Source: an uncultured bacterium (GTDB taxonomy: Bacteria; Patescibacteriota; Andersenbacteria; UBA10190; CAIZMI01). Taken from it: 61,438 nt of DNA. This document shows, one piece after another, positions 1 to 8,936 of the stretch. The notes beneath the pieces are model-generated. The model was not told the DNA's origin. It saw only the letters and a list, made by a program, of their open reading frames with translations, and did not search any database. Both the position numbers and the translations under genes were made by a program. Position 1 is the first letter of the stretch, and each line of letters begins with the position of its first letter. The DNA is taken from the NCBI GenBank assembly GCA_903934015.1, contig CAIZMI010000003.1, positions 1 through 61,438 of the forward strand. Direction: 5' to 3'.

Positions 1-208
1 TTGTTATTGGGCGCGTGTTTAGCATGGTGATGTTCATAATCCCAGACTACGACACGCGCTTTGTTATCCACAGGTTTCAGACCAATTCTGTGGTGGAAAC
101 AGGTGGGACGTTCATACCAATCTTGCGTTGGATAAGACTGGAGGTTGGCGCTAACTCAAAAAAATATTATAATGAAATTATTCAATTATTAATAAATGTA
201 ACATCCTA

Positions 209-976
209 ATGAATAAGAAAATTTTAATTGCCTTAGTAATTATATTGGTATTTATTTGTGTGGCATATGTATTTTCGACAAATAATAAGCAAGCAAAAGG
301 ATTGGTTGCTTCAGGGCATCCGGCATGGTCGCCTATTATGTATCAAGATAATAATCAGATTGTCGGGGCAGGGCCCGAAATCGTTAAGAAGATTTTTTCT
401 GAGTTGGGTATTATTGTCGATTCTCGATATGAGGGAACGTGGGATGTTGTACAAGAGAAGGCACGAAGTGGGGTAGTGGATGTTTTGGTGGCGGCTTATA
501 AAACTGCTGAAAGAGAAAGTTATATGGTTTACTCAAACCCATACACCTTCGACCCGATAGTGTTGGTTGTAAAAAAGGGTAATGCTTTTGTTTACGATAA
601 ATGGGAAGACTTAATAAGCAAAAAAGGGGTCGTCACCATCGGAGACAGCTATGGTCAGGATTTTGATAATTTTGTGAAAGAAAAGCTAACTCCGGTTAAG
701 GTTGCGACGCCGGGTGAGGCTATTGGCCTTCTGAATAAGGGCGAAGCCGACTATTTCGTTTATGCATTATATTCTGCTCAAAATTTCATTTCAGAAAATC
801 AATTATCCGAACAAGTTGAAATAATGCCAAAAAATATCAGTTCGGAAAATTTCTATCTTACGATTTCCAAGAAATCACCATACGTAAACTTAATGCCAAA
901 GGTAAATGATCTTCTAAAAAAATATACAGAAGATGGCACAATTTCAAGAATAATTGAACAATATAACAAAAAATAA
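209..976 (+). CDS. Extracellular solute-binding protein family 3 (ABC-type amino-acid binding-like), N-terminal membrane anchor
   Basis: Signal-anchor MNKKILIALVIILVFICVAYV then SBP_bac_3-like pattern (GAGPEIVKKIFSELG, DVLVAAYKTAERESYMVYSNPYTFDPIVLVVKK). Confidence 0.8.
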   Translation: MNKKILIALVIILVFICVAYVFSTNNKQAKGLVASGHPAWSPIMYQDNNQIVGAGPEIVKKIFSELGIIVDSRYEGTWDVVQEKARSGVVDVLVAAYKTAERESYMVYSNPYTFDPIVLVVKKGNAFVYDKWEDLISKKGVVTIGDSYGQDFDNFVKEKLTPVKVATPGEAIGLLNKGEADYFVYALYSAQNFISENQLSEQVEIMPKNISSENFYLTISKKSPYVNLMPKVNDLLKKYTEDGTISRIIEQYNKK

Positions 977-1132
977 TAATGGGTTGTCGCTTCTCCTCTG
1001 TTTTGATTAATATAAAATGTTGAAATAATAATGAGACTCAACATTTGGAAGCTTTATTTTTTGAATAAAAAGATGAGGTTTTTGAGAAAAAATTGGGGTG
1101 TTGCGATAAGCGTCATTTTCCGCTAGCCTACT

Positions 1133-2389
1133 TTGATGTCTTCCGTTGAACAATTTGATTTGGTGGTAATTGGTGGCGGGCCTTCCGGTATGGTTTCAGC
1201 CGGTCGAGCAGGGAAGCTGGGCCATTCTGTTTTGTTGTTGGAAAAAAACTTATCGCTCGGTAGAAAATTGTTACTTACGGGGGGCGGACGGTGCAATATC
1301 ACCAACCACAAGCCAACACCACAACTAATGATTGAAAAATACAAAGGTAGTGAAAAATATTTGCATTCCGCCTTTGCGCAATTCGGCGTGAACGACACCA
1401 TGGAGTTATTTAATCGTCTTGGGGTGCAAACAAAAGAAGAGGCGGAAGGAAGAATATTTCCAATGTCTGATTCATCGCGTTCAGTTTTACAGGCGCTAAT
1501 GCGTTATATGCGAGAAGGAAACGTAAAAATCAGAACAAACGCAAACGTTGCTGATGTTATTATCAACGGCGAGACAAAACTCTTTCACATTAAATTGAAA
1601 GACGAAAGTGAGATAATCGCGAAATCATGCATTATTTCGACCGGTGGTGTTAGTCACAAGGAAACCGGTTCAACTGGGGATGGTTTTCGGTGGCTTAAAA
1701 AACTTGGCCATAACATTATTAATAACAATATGGCGTTAGTTCCTGTTGCGCTAAAGGATGATTGGGTGAAAAAATTGTCCGGAGTGAAACTGGAAAATAT
1801 TAAATTGACTACATTTCAAAACGGTAAAAAGCAGAAGTCTCAAGAAGGAAAAATTTTGTTTACGCATTTTGGTGTTACCGGTCCGACCATTTTAAATATG
1901 AGCAAGGGGATTGGCGAATTGCTACAGTATGGAGATGTTGTGGTGATGTTGGATCTCTTTCCTGGTACAGATCACTTGGAAGTAAAAAAGAGACTGCAAG
2001 AATTATTAGTTGCAGAAAGCAATAAGCAACTTAAAAATAGCTTGGCACAACTAGTTCCTCTTTCATTTGTTTCTGCTATCTTGGAAATCGGAAAAATTAG
2101 TGGTGATAAAGTTAATAATAGTGTAAGTCATGAAGAAAGAATAAAAATTGTCGCGTTAATTAAAGCGATTCCCCTTAATGTGAGTGGTTTACTTGGTGCC
2201 AGTAAGGCGATTGTTTCTTCCGGTGGTGTTGATCCCAAAGAAGTGAATTTTAGGACTATGGGATCACGCATTGTCCCGAATTTGTTTGTCACCGGTGATG
2301 TATTGAATATTGATCGACCATCCGGGGGATATAGTTTGCAACTTTGCTGGACAACCGGTTTTGTCGCGGGTAGTAACATCAATAAATAG
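1133..2389 (+). CDS. NAD(P)/FAD-dependent oxidoreductase, HI0933/BaiN-like family
   Basis: FAD motif VVIGGGPSGMVSAGRAGKLG; LGRKLLLTGGGRCNITN; C-terminal GGYSLQLCWTTGFVAG. Confidence 0.9.
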   Translation: MMSSVEQFDLVVIGGGPSGMVSAGRAGKLGHSVLLLEKNLSLGRKLLLTGGGRCNITNHKPTPQLMIEKYKGSEKYLHSAFAQFGVNDTMELFNRLGVQTKEEAEGRIFPMSDSSRSVLQALMRYMREGNVKIRTNANVADVIINGETKLFHIKLKDESEIIAKSCIISTGGVSHKETGSTGDGFRWLKKLGHNIINNNMALVPVALKDDWVKKLSGVKLENIKLTTFQNGKKQKSQEGKILFTHFGVTGPTILNMSKGIGELLQYGDVVVMLDLFPGTDHLEVKKRLQELLVAESNKQLKNSLAQLVPLSFVSAILEIGKISGDKVNNSVSHEERIKIVALIKAIPLNVSGLLGASKAIVSSGGVDPKEVNFRTMGSRIVPNLFVTGDVLNIDRPSGGYSLQLCWTTGFVAGSNINK

Positions 2390-2401
2390 TATTGGGCAAA
2401 T

Positions 2402-2926
2402 GTGGTTAGTGATGTATTGGTGTGTTATGCTTTTGCTGTGATTAAATATCAATTTTGTCCAAAGTGTGGTGGTGGTCTTAAGCCAAAAAATGCTTCTTTG
2501 CTTGTGTGTGGAGTTTGTAGTTATCATTTTTATCAAAACTCAAAACCAACAGCAAAAGCATTAATCATTGAAGATGGCAAAATTCTTTTGGGAATACGCG
2601 CAGTTGATCCGTTTAAGGGGCACTGGAATATTCCTGGCGGTTTTCTCGAGTATGGTGAGGACCCAAAAGACTGTGCAAAAAGAGAAGCACAAGAAGAGAC
2701 TGGCCTAGAAGTGCAAATTGGTGAATTGTTGGGAATATTTACTGATTTTTATGGTGTGGAAAAAAATGCGACAATAAATATAGCATATATGGCTTCGAGA
2801 ATTAGCGGGGAGGTTAAGCCAGGTGATGAACTTGTGGAATTAGGTTGGTTTTCGCCTGACAATTTACCTAACACTCTCGCTTCTGAGTGCAATGCCAAAA
2901 TGTTGGAGGCATGGAAAAGATTATAA
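2402..2926 (+). CDS. NUDIX hydrolase with N-terminal zinc ribbon
   Basis: CPKCGG...CGVC zinc ribbon; Nudix box GGFLEYGEDPKDCAKREAQEETGLEV; true start may be an internal GTG. Confidence 0.9.
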   Translation: MVSDVLVCYAFAVIKYQFCPKCGGGLKPKNASLLVCGVCSYHFYQNSKPTAKALIIEDGKILLGIRAVDPFKGHWNIPGGFLEYGEDPKDCAKREAQEETGLEVQIGELLGIFTDFYGVEKNATINIAYMASRISGEVKPGDELVELGWFSPDNLPNTLASECNAKMLEAWKRL

Positions 2927-2942
2927 TAATTAATATAGAAAT

Positions 2943-3344
2943 ATGAACAATACATATGATTGGTATGCGCAGTTGATCAAGCCATCATGGGCACCGCCGT
3001 CGTGGCTTTTCGGGCCGATTTGGTCGGTTTTATATGTTATTATCGCTATTTCCTATGGAATGGTATTTTGGTTAGCAATACAGAAAAAGATTACATGGCT
3101 GGTTGTTTTACCGTTTGCGCTTAATTTGTTGTTTAATGTGATTTTTACACCGCTTCAATTTGGCCTACGAAGCAATATTCTGGCATCGATTGATATTTTA
3201 TTTATTCTTGCCACATTAATTTGGGCGATGATTGCCATCTATCCGCATATGCGCTGGATTACTTACGCGCAAATTCCTTATTTATTGTGGGTTTGTATCG
3301 CGACTGTTTTGCAATTTACGGTAACATATTTGAATTTCAAATAA
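2943..3344 (+). CDS. TspO/MBR family protein
   Basis: WYAQLIKPSWAPPSWLFGPIWSVLYVIIAISYGMVF signature. Confidence 0.93.
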   Translation: MNNTYDWYAQLIKPSWAPPSWLFGPIWSVLYVIIAISYGMVFWLAIQKKITWLVVLPFALNLLFNVIFTPLQFGLRSNILASIDILFILATLIWAMIAIYPHMRWITYAQIPYLLWVCIATVLQFTVTYLNFK

Positions 3345-3354
3345 TTTAGTACAT

Positions 3355-3753
3355 ATGTTTTTAAAACTATATTTTATTGCCTTACCAGTTTTTTTCGCGG
3401 TGGACATGATTTGGTTAGTTTTTGTTGCAAAAAACTTTTATCAAAAACAAATTGGGCTTCTTATGAAGCAGAACATAAATTGGCCCGCGGCCATAATATT
3501 TTATTTATTGTTTATTGCGGGTTTAGTTATTTTTGTTATCGCCCCTTCAGTTGAAAAAAATTCCTGGACCCAGGTGGTTGTCTTGGGAGCGTTATTTGGA
3601 TTAATTACTTACGCAACATATGATCTCACTAATTTGGCGACATTAAAAAATTGGCCATTAACGGTTACAATCATTGATCTTGTTTGGGGTATGGTACTTT
3701 CGGCTTCCGTTTCTACTATTACATTTCTAATTGCGCGTAGAATTGGTTTATGA
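3355..3753 (+). CDS. DUF2177 family membrane protein
   Basis: VDMIWLVFVAKNFYQKQIG and GLITYATYDLTNLATLKNWPLTVTIIDLVWG pattern. Confidence 0.85.
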   Translation: MFLKLYFIALPVFFAVDMIWLVFVAKNFYQKQIGLLMKQNINWPAAIIFYLLFIAGLVIFVIAPSVEKNSWTQVVVLGALFGLITYATYDLTNLATLKNWPLTVTIIDLVWGMVLSASVSTITFLIARRIGL

Positions 3754-4517
3754 GCGATATTACAATTTTGGTGTTGCTTCTTCTTGCATCAAAATCAGCT
3801 TGGTTTGGTATTTCGATTATTAGAAAAAGAAATGATGTTGCCGATGTTGCCTGGGGACTTAGTTTTATTCTTTTGGTATGGGCATCATTTATTCTTTCTG
3901 ATAGCTCCAGTATTCGTAGTTTGATGGTGGTTTTATTGGTGAGTATCTGGGGAATCAGGTTGACGTGGCATATAAATTCCCGGAATCGTGGCAAAGCCGA
4001 AGATTATCGCTATCTTGCTTGGAGAAATGATTGGGGAAAGTGGTTTTATCTTCGTTCTTATTTTCAGGTATATATTTTGCAGGGGTTACTTGCATTAATT
4101 GTAGTGGCACCCGTACTCGTAATTAATCTTAGTAGTAACGATAATATATCTATTCTTGATGTAGTTGGAATAATTTTGTGGCTGATCGGTTTCTTCTTTG
4201 AGTCTGTTGGTGACGCGCAACTTACCAAGTTCATAAAAAATCCAGAAAATAAAGGAAAGTTGATGCAGAGTGGATTATGGAAATACACTAGACATCCAAA
4301 CTATTTTGGCGAGGTGACTCAGTGGTGGGGCATTTGGTTTTTTGCGTTGAGTGTCCCGTGGGGTTTTTGGTCTTTTGTAGGGCCATTAACGATTACTTTT
4401 TTAATATTAAAAGTTTCCGGCATTCCGCTTTTAGAAAAGAAAATGGCCGAGAATCCCGAATTTCAGGACTATAAAAATAAAACAAGCATATTTATTCCGT
4501 GGTTTTCCTTGGGGTAA
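3750..4517 (+). CDS. DUF1295 / steroid 5-alpha-reductase-like membrane protein
   Basis: DVAWGLSFI, RYLAWRNDWGKWF, GLWKYTRHPNYFGEVTQWWGIW motifs. Confidence 0.88.
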   Translation: MSDITILVLLLLASKSAWFGISIIRKRNDVADVAWGLSFILLVWASFILSDSSSIRSLMVVLLVSIWGIRLTWHINSRNRGKAEDYRYLAWRNDWGKWFYLRSYFQVYILQGLLALIVVAPVLVINLSSNDNISILDVVGIILWLIGFFFESVGDAQLTKFIKNPENKGKLMQSGLWKYTRHPNYFGEVTQWWGIWFFALSVPWGFWSFVGPLTITFLILKVSGIPLLEKKMAENPEFQDYKNKTSIFIPWFSLG

Positions 4518-4523
4518 TTTATT

Positions 4524-4865
4524 ATGCGGGTATGGGATATTCATCCAAAACATCTTTGTCGAAAGCATTTGCTTGCGGAGCATCGCGAGTTGCACGGTCT
4601 TTGGAATATATTAACTAAATACCGTGGAAAGGGCGGCTATTCAAGGCACCCTGAGACATTGCGGTGGGTTGGAAAAACCAAGGCTTTGTACATGAGACAC
4701 GAAGCACTGGTAAATGAGTTTGCCCGTCGAGACTACAAACACCATACACCGCTCGATAAAAAACCAGCGAAAGGAAAACAAACGCAGGAAATCTTTATTA
4801 ATACAATAAGAGAGCAAGAAATATTGTTAGGAAATAAAACCTGTGAATGCCTTTTGCATTGGTGA
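4524..4865 (+). CDS. Pyrimidine dimer DNA glycosylase/AP lyase, endonuclease V (DenV)-like
   Basis: MRVWDIHPKHLCRKHLLAEHRELHGLWNIL...GYSRHPETLRW...RHEALVNEFARRDYKHHTPL. Confidence 0.85.
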   Translation: MRVWDIHPKHLCRKHLLAEHRELHGLWNILTKYRGKGGYSRHPETLRWVGKTKALYMRHEALVNEFARRDYKHHTPLDKKPAKGKQTQEIFINTIREQEILLGNKTCECLLHW

Positions 4866-4942
4866 CTAACTACATGGCAACTTCTTGACTATTATGGTTC
4901 AAATCACTAGGTTAACCGTATATAAAATATAATTTCAAACAT

Positions 4943-5350
4943 ATGTCGATATTTAAGGAATTTAAATCATTTTTACTTAGAGGGAATGTTGTGGATCTTG
5001 CTGTCGGCGTGGTGATTGGCGCATCGTTTGGGTCTGTGGTTACCGCGCTTGTGGCGGACATCTTGACGCCACTTATTGCCGCTGTGGCTAAAGTTCCGGA
5101 TTTTGGTGGGCTTGTTTTTACGATAAACGGCAGTAAGTTTATGTATGGGCACTTTATTAATACGTTAATTTCTTTCCTGTTGGTTGCCACGGCGATATTC
5201 TTTTTTGTAATTAAGCCTATCAATTTATTAATTTCACGCGCTCGCAAAGAACCGCCGGCTGATCCCACAACAAAGAAGTGCTTAGAGTGTTTAAGTGAAA
5301 TTCCTGTTCAGGCAAAACGTTGCTATCATTGCGCGCAGGCGGTTGTATAA
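4943..5350 (+). CDS. mscL: Large-conductance mechanosensitive channel with C-terminal zinc ribbon
   Basis: FKSFLLRGNVVDLAVGVVIGASFGSVVTALVADILTPLI; CLECLSEIPVQAKRCYHCAQ tail. Confidence 0.93.
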   Translation: MSIFKEFKSFLLRGNVVDLAVGVVIGASFGSVVTALVADILTPLIAAVAKVPDFGGLVFTINGSKFMYGHFINTLISFLLVATAIFFFVIKPINLLISRARKEPPADPTTKKCLECLSEIPVQAKRCYHCAQAVV

Positions 5351-5425
5351 AGTCGGTAAACTAGACATTCTGGTACTTTTGGTTCATACTCAGGGCTGAT
5401 TTTTATTGTGTAATATCTCTCACAA

Positions 5426-6892
5426 ATGGCTAATGATAATGTAATAATTCGTTTCTCTGATGTAAGCTTCGGGTATCAGGAACATCGTCCGCTTTTGGAT
5501 GAGGTAAGTTTTTCCGTGCGTGAAGGAAACCGCATTGCTTTGATGGGGCAAAATGGTGCCGGAAAGAGTACAATTTTCAAATTAATTACCGGCGAAATTC
5601 AACCGACCGACGGGCGCGTGTTGATGACATCTAATGGTACATCGGTGGCACTGGGGCGCCAGGTGATGCCGGATGAGGCCAAGGAATTAACGGTACGCGA
5701 GTATTTTCAAACTGCTTTTAATGAAGAAAAGTATGATTTGGACAAACACATTAAGGAAGTATTCGAAGTTGTTAATCTTTCACAACCTCTAGATAAAAAA
5801 GTCGGAAAATTTTCCGGCGGACAGCAAGCTCGATTACTGTTGGCACACGCCTTGATTCAAAAACCCGACATACTATTACTTGACGAACCGACAAATAATT
5901 TGGATCAGCAAGGTATCGATCATTTGATGACTTTTTTAATGTTGTATGAAAAGACAGTTATTGTAATTTCTCACGATGCTGACTTTTTAAATGCATTTAC
6001 CGATGGTGTGTTGTATCTGGATGCTTTTACCAAAAAAATTGAACAATACACGGGAAACTATAGTGATGTGGTGGAACAAATTAAGGTGCGTATCGAACGC
6101 GAAAATCAATTGAATGCGCGGATGTTATTGCAAATAAAAGAGAAGCGCGCTCAATCGGAAGTGTTTGCTCATAAGGGAGGAAAAATGCGTGGTGTTGCCA
6201 AAAGGATGCGTGAGGCGGCATCAGAGGCGGAAGAAAATATTGTTGAAGTGCGGGAGGAAGATCGCGCGATTCGGCCGTTTAAAATACCGACGCAGGAATT
6301 TGAAATTACATTTAAGGGGGCAATTATTGATTTCAATTCTGTTGTAGTGGTGAAAAACCACGAGGCCGTTGAGCGTGATATTAATATTATAGTGAATCGT
6401 AAAACCCACGTTTTGGTTACAGGTCCAAACGGGATTGGTAAAAGTACTTTGTTGGAAAAATTAAGCAAGGGAGATTCGGATTCTGCGGAAATACATCCCG
6501 ACGTCCGTATTGGTTACTATAAACAAGATTTCGGAAATTTAAATTATGAACAAGTTGCCTATGACGCACTCGAAGAAGTGATGGAAGATAAAGATGAACA
6601 CCTCTTGCGTTCATCTGCCGCCGGATTTCTTTTGGATGGGAAAGTCTTAGCGAGCAAGATTAGAGCGCTCTCGGAGGGGCAAAAGGGCTTACTGTCGTTT
6701 TGTCGTTTGGTGTTGATGCGACCGGGGCTTTTGATTTTAGACGAACCGACCAACCACATAAATTTTCGCCATTTGCCGATTATTTCTGAGGCGCTTCATA
6801 ACTATGAAGGAGCAATGGTTTTGGTGTCGCATATTCCGTCGTTCGTCGAACAAATTCGTATTGACGAAACAATTGATCTCGGAAGAATTTAA
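5426..6892 (+). CDS. ABC-F family ATPase (duplicated ATP-binding cassettes)
   Basis: Two Walker A (GQNGAGKST, GPNGIGKST), signatures SGGQQ and LSEGQKG, LLLDEPTNNLD/LILDEPTNHI. Confidence 0.92.
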   Translation: MANDNVIIRFSDVSFGYQEHRPLLDEVSFSVREGNRIALMGQNGAGKSTIFKLITGEIQPTDGRVLMTSNGTSVALGRQVMPDEAKELTVREYFQTAFNEEKYDLDKHIKEVFEVVNLSQPLDKKVGKFSGGQQARLLLAHALIQKPDILLLDEPTNNLDQQGIDHLMTFLMLYEKTVIVISHDADFLNAFTDGVLYLDAFTKKIEQYTGNYSDVVEQIKVRIERENQLNARMLLQIKEKRAQSEVFAHKGGKMRGVAKRMREAASEAEENIVEVREEDRAIRPFKIPTQEFEITFKGAIIDFNSVVVVKNHEAVERDINIIVNRKTHVLVTGPNGIGKSTLLEKLSKGDSDSAEIHPDVRIGYYKQDFGNLNYEQVAYDALEEVMEDKDEHLLRSSAAGFLLDGKVLASKIRALSEGQKGLLSFCRLVLMRPGLLILDEPTNHINFRHLPIISEALHNYEGAMVLVSHIPSFVEQIRIDETIDLGRI

Positions 6893-6968
6893 AATTAAGA
6901 GAAGAAATACACATAGTATAAAAGTGTGTTGTGTTATAATAACTAATATAATAATTAATATTAAATAA

Positions 6969-7532
6969 ATGATCACGATTGGAGAAAAAGTTGCAAATTT
7001 TACGTGTGATGCTTTTGTTGGCGGTAAAATTAAGTCGATCTCATTGAAAGATTATGAAGGCAAGTGGGTCGTATTGCTTTTTTATCCGGCCGATTTTACG
7101 TTTGTTTGTCCAACTGAACTGCAAGAGGCGGGGGAGTTTTATGATGAATTCAAGAAAAACGGGGCGGAGATAATGAGTGTCAGCACCGATACGGCATTTG
7201 CGCACAAAGCTTGGCATGACACATCGGAAGCGATTGGCAAAGTTCAGTATCCTATGTTGGCCGATCCCACCGGCGACGTTTGCCGACAGTTTGGAACATA
7301 TATTCCCAGAGAAGGTTTATCATTGCGGGCGACATTCATTATTGATCCTAAGGGCGTCTTGAAAGCGGTGGATATGCATGACAATAGTATTGGTCGCAGT
7401 ACGGCGGAGATTTTGCGAAAACTTCAAGCCTCAATTTTTGTCTCTAAGCATAACGGTTTGGTTTGTCCGGCTAGCTGGCACCCTGGTGATAAGACATTAA
7501 AAACAACAGTCGATCAGGTAGGGAAGATATAA
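6969..7532 (+). CDS. Peroxiredoxin, AhpC/2-Cys type
   Basis: FYPADFTFVCPTEL peroxidatic Cys motif; C-terminal VCPASWHPGDKTLK. Confidence 0.95.
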   Translation: MITIGEKVANFTCDAFVGGKIKSISLKDYEGKWVVLLFYPADFTFVCPTELQEAGEFYDEFKKNGAEIMSVSTDTAFAHKAWHDTSEAIGKVQYPMLADPTGDVCRQFGTYIPREGLSLRATFIIDPKGVLKAVDMHDNSIGRSTAEILRKLQASIFVSKHNGLVCPASWHPGDKTLKTTVDQVGKI

Positions 7533-7574
7533 TATAGTTTGAAATAAATTTGTAATAAATAACGTAGTAACAAA

Positions 7575-8195
7575 ATGACAAAGTTTGGTCCGATTACCAA
7601 GTATTTTCAAATAACGGCGGTGGTTGGTGTCTTTGTGGGGCTGGCTTTTTTGCGACAGATTTTGGGTTATAACAACGTGCAAGCTAATATAAATAATCAG
7701 GTGGTTAATAGTGCAACACCAAATTCATTAGTTGTTCCGATGAGTACTCCTTTTACGATCAATAATAGAAGGGGAGAAGATGATGAAGATGATGAAGATT
7801 TTCGTCGCGTTGCGCGCGTAACGCCGGTAGTAACTGCGTTGCCTGTTTCAAGTGCTACTCCAGCGACAGTGGCGGTTATTCCTCCGACAGCGTCAGCGCA
7901 AAGTGGTCAATATAGGGATGGGACATATACTGGGCAAATTGCGGATGCGTATTATGGAAACGTGCAAGTGCAACTAGTAGTTGGCGGTGGAAAAATAACT
8001 AAGGTAAATGTTTTGCAATTTCCGAATGATAATGGCACTTCCAGATCGATAAATAATCAGGCAATGCCAATATTGCAACAGGAAGTTATTCAAGTGCAAA
8101 GTGGAAACATAAATGCCGTTTCCGGTGCTTCCGCCTCCAGTCAAGCATTTTCTCAATCATTAAACTCGGCGATTCAGCAAGCAAAGGTTGTATGA
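7575..8195 (+). CDS. FMN-binding domain protein with N-terminal membrane anchor
   Basis: YRDGTYTGQIADAYYGNVQVQLVVGGGKITKVNV...NAVSGASASSQAFSQSLNSAIQQA (FMN_bind motif). Confidence 0.88.
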   Translation: MTKFGPITKYFQITAVVGVFVGLAFLRQILGYNNVQANINNQVVNSATPNSLVVPMSTPFTINNRRGEDDEDDEDFRRVARVTPVVTALPVSSATPATVAVIPPTASAQSGQYRDGTYTGQIADAYYGNVQVQLVVGGGKITKVNVLQFPNDNGTSRSINNQAMPILQQEVIQVQSGNINAVSGASASSQAFSQSLNSAIQQAKVV

Positions 8196-8935
8196 TGGTA
8201 AACACCTCGATAATGGGGATGCCGGTTGTGGTAGAAATTGCGGATAAATTTGCTGACGTAAAAGACGTTGATGATGTTTTTGAATATTTACGCGCAATTG
8301 ACGAAAGATTCAGTACCTACAAAGAGTTGAGTGAAATTTCACGCATTAATCGTGGTGAAATTTTACCTGATCAATACAGTGTGGAAATGAAAAATATCTT
8401 GTCTTTGTGTGAAAAAACCAAACAAGAAACAGAAGGTTTTTTTGATATTAATTTCAATGGAAAATTAGATCCGTCCGGGTTGGTAAAAGGTTTCGCAATT
8501 AATGAGGCATCGAAATTATTGACAGCTAAGGGGTATAAAAACTTTTATGTTGAAATTGCAGGTGACGTGCAAACAGTGGGTTTGAATTCGGATAATCAAC
8601 CGTGGGCGATTGGAATTCGGAATCCTTTCAATGAAAAAGAAGTGATAAAAATTATTAATGTCAGTAATCGGGGTGTGGCAACATCCGGAACGTATATTCG
8701 CGGTAATCATATTATTAATCCTATTACCAAAAAACCGGCAACGGAGATAATCAGTTTGACGGTGATTGGGCCGGATATTTACGAAGCGGATCGGTTTGCC
8801 ACGCCGGCTTTCGCGATGGGGTTGTCGGGTATTGATTGGTTGGAGAATCGTGTGGGGTTGGAGGGTTATTTGATATCACACGATAAGCACGCTATTTTTA
8901 CAACCGGTTTTTCGCAATATTTAAAAAATATTTAA
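8192..8935 (+). CDS. apbE: FAD:protein FMN transferase (ApbE family)
   Basis: DPSGLVKGFAIN, ATSGTYIRGNHIINPITKKP, ADRFATPAFAMG; 4-nt overlap with upstream CDS. Confidence 0.9.
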   Translation: MMVNTSIMGMPVVVEIADKFADVKDVDDVFEYLRAIDERFSTYKELSEISRINRGEILPDQYSVEMKNILSLCEKTKQETEGFFDINFNGKLDPSGLVKGFAINEASKLLTAKGYKNFYVEIAGDVQTVGLNSDNQPWAIGIRNPFNEKEVIKIINVSNRGVATSGTYIRGNHIINPITKKPATEIISLTVIGPDIYEADRFATPAFAMGLSGIDWLENRVGLEGYLISHDKHAIFTTGFSQYLKNI

Positions 8936-8936
8936 C

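Noticed and set aside
15-209. 64-aa ORF at the left edge
   Set aside because: No domain features and ends exactly where the solute-binding gene begins; may be leader or edge artefact.
5246-5350. Zinc-ribbon tail on MscL as a novel fusion
   Set aside because: C-terminal CxxC..CxxC tails of this type are known on MscL proteins in several lineages; not treated as new.
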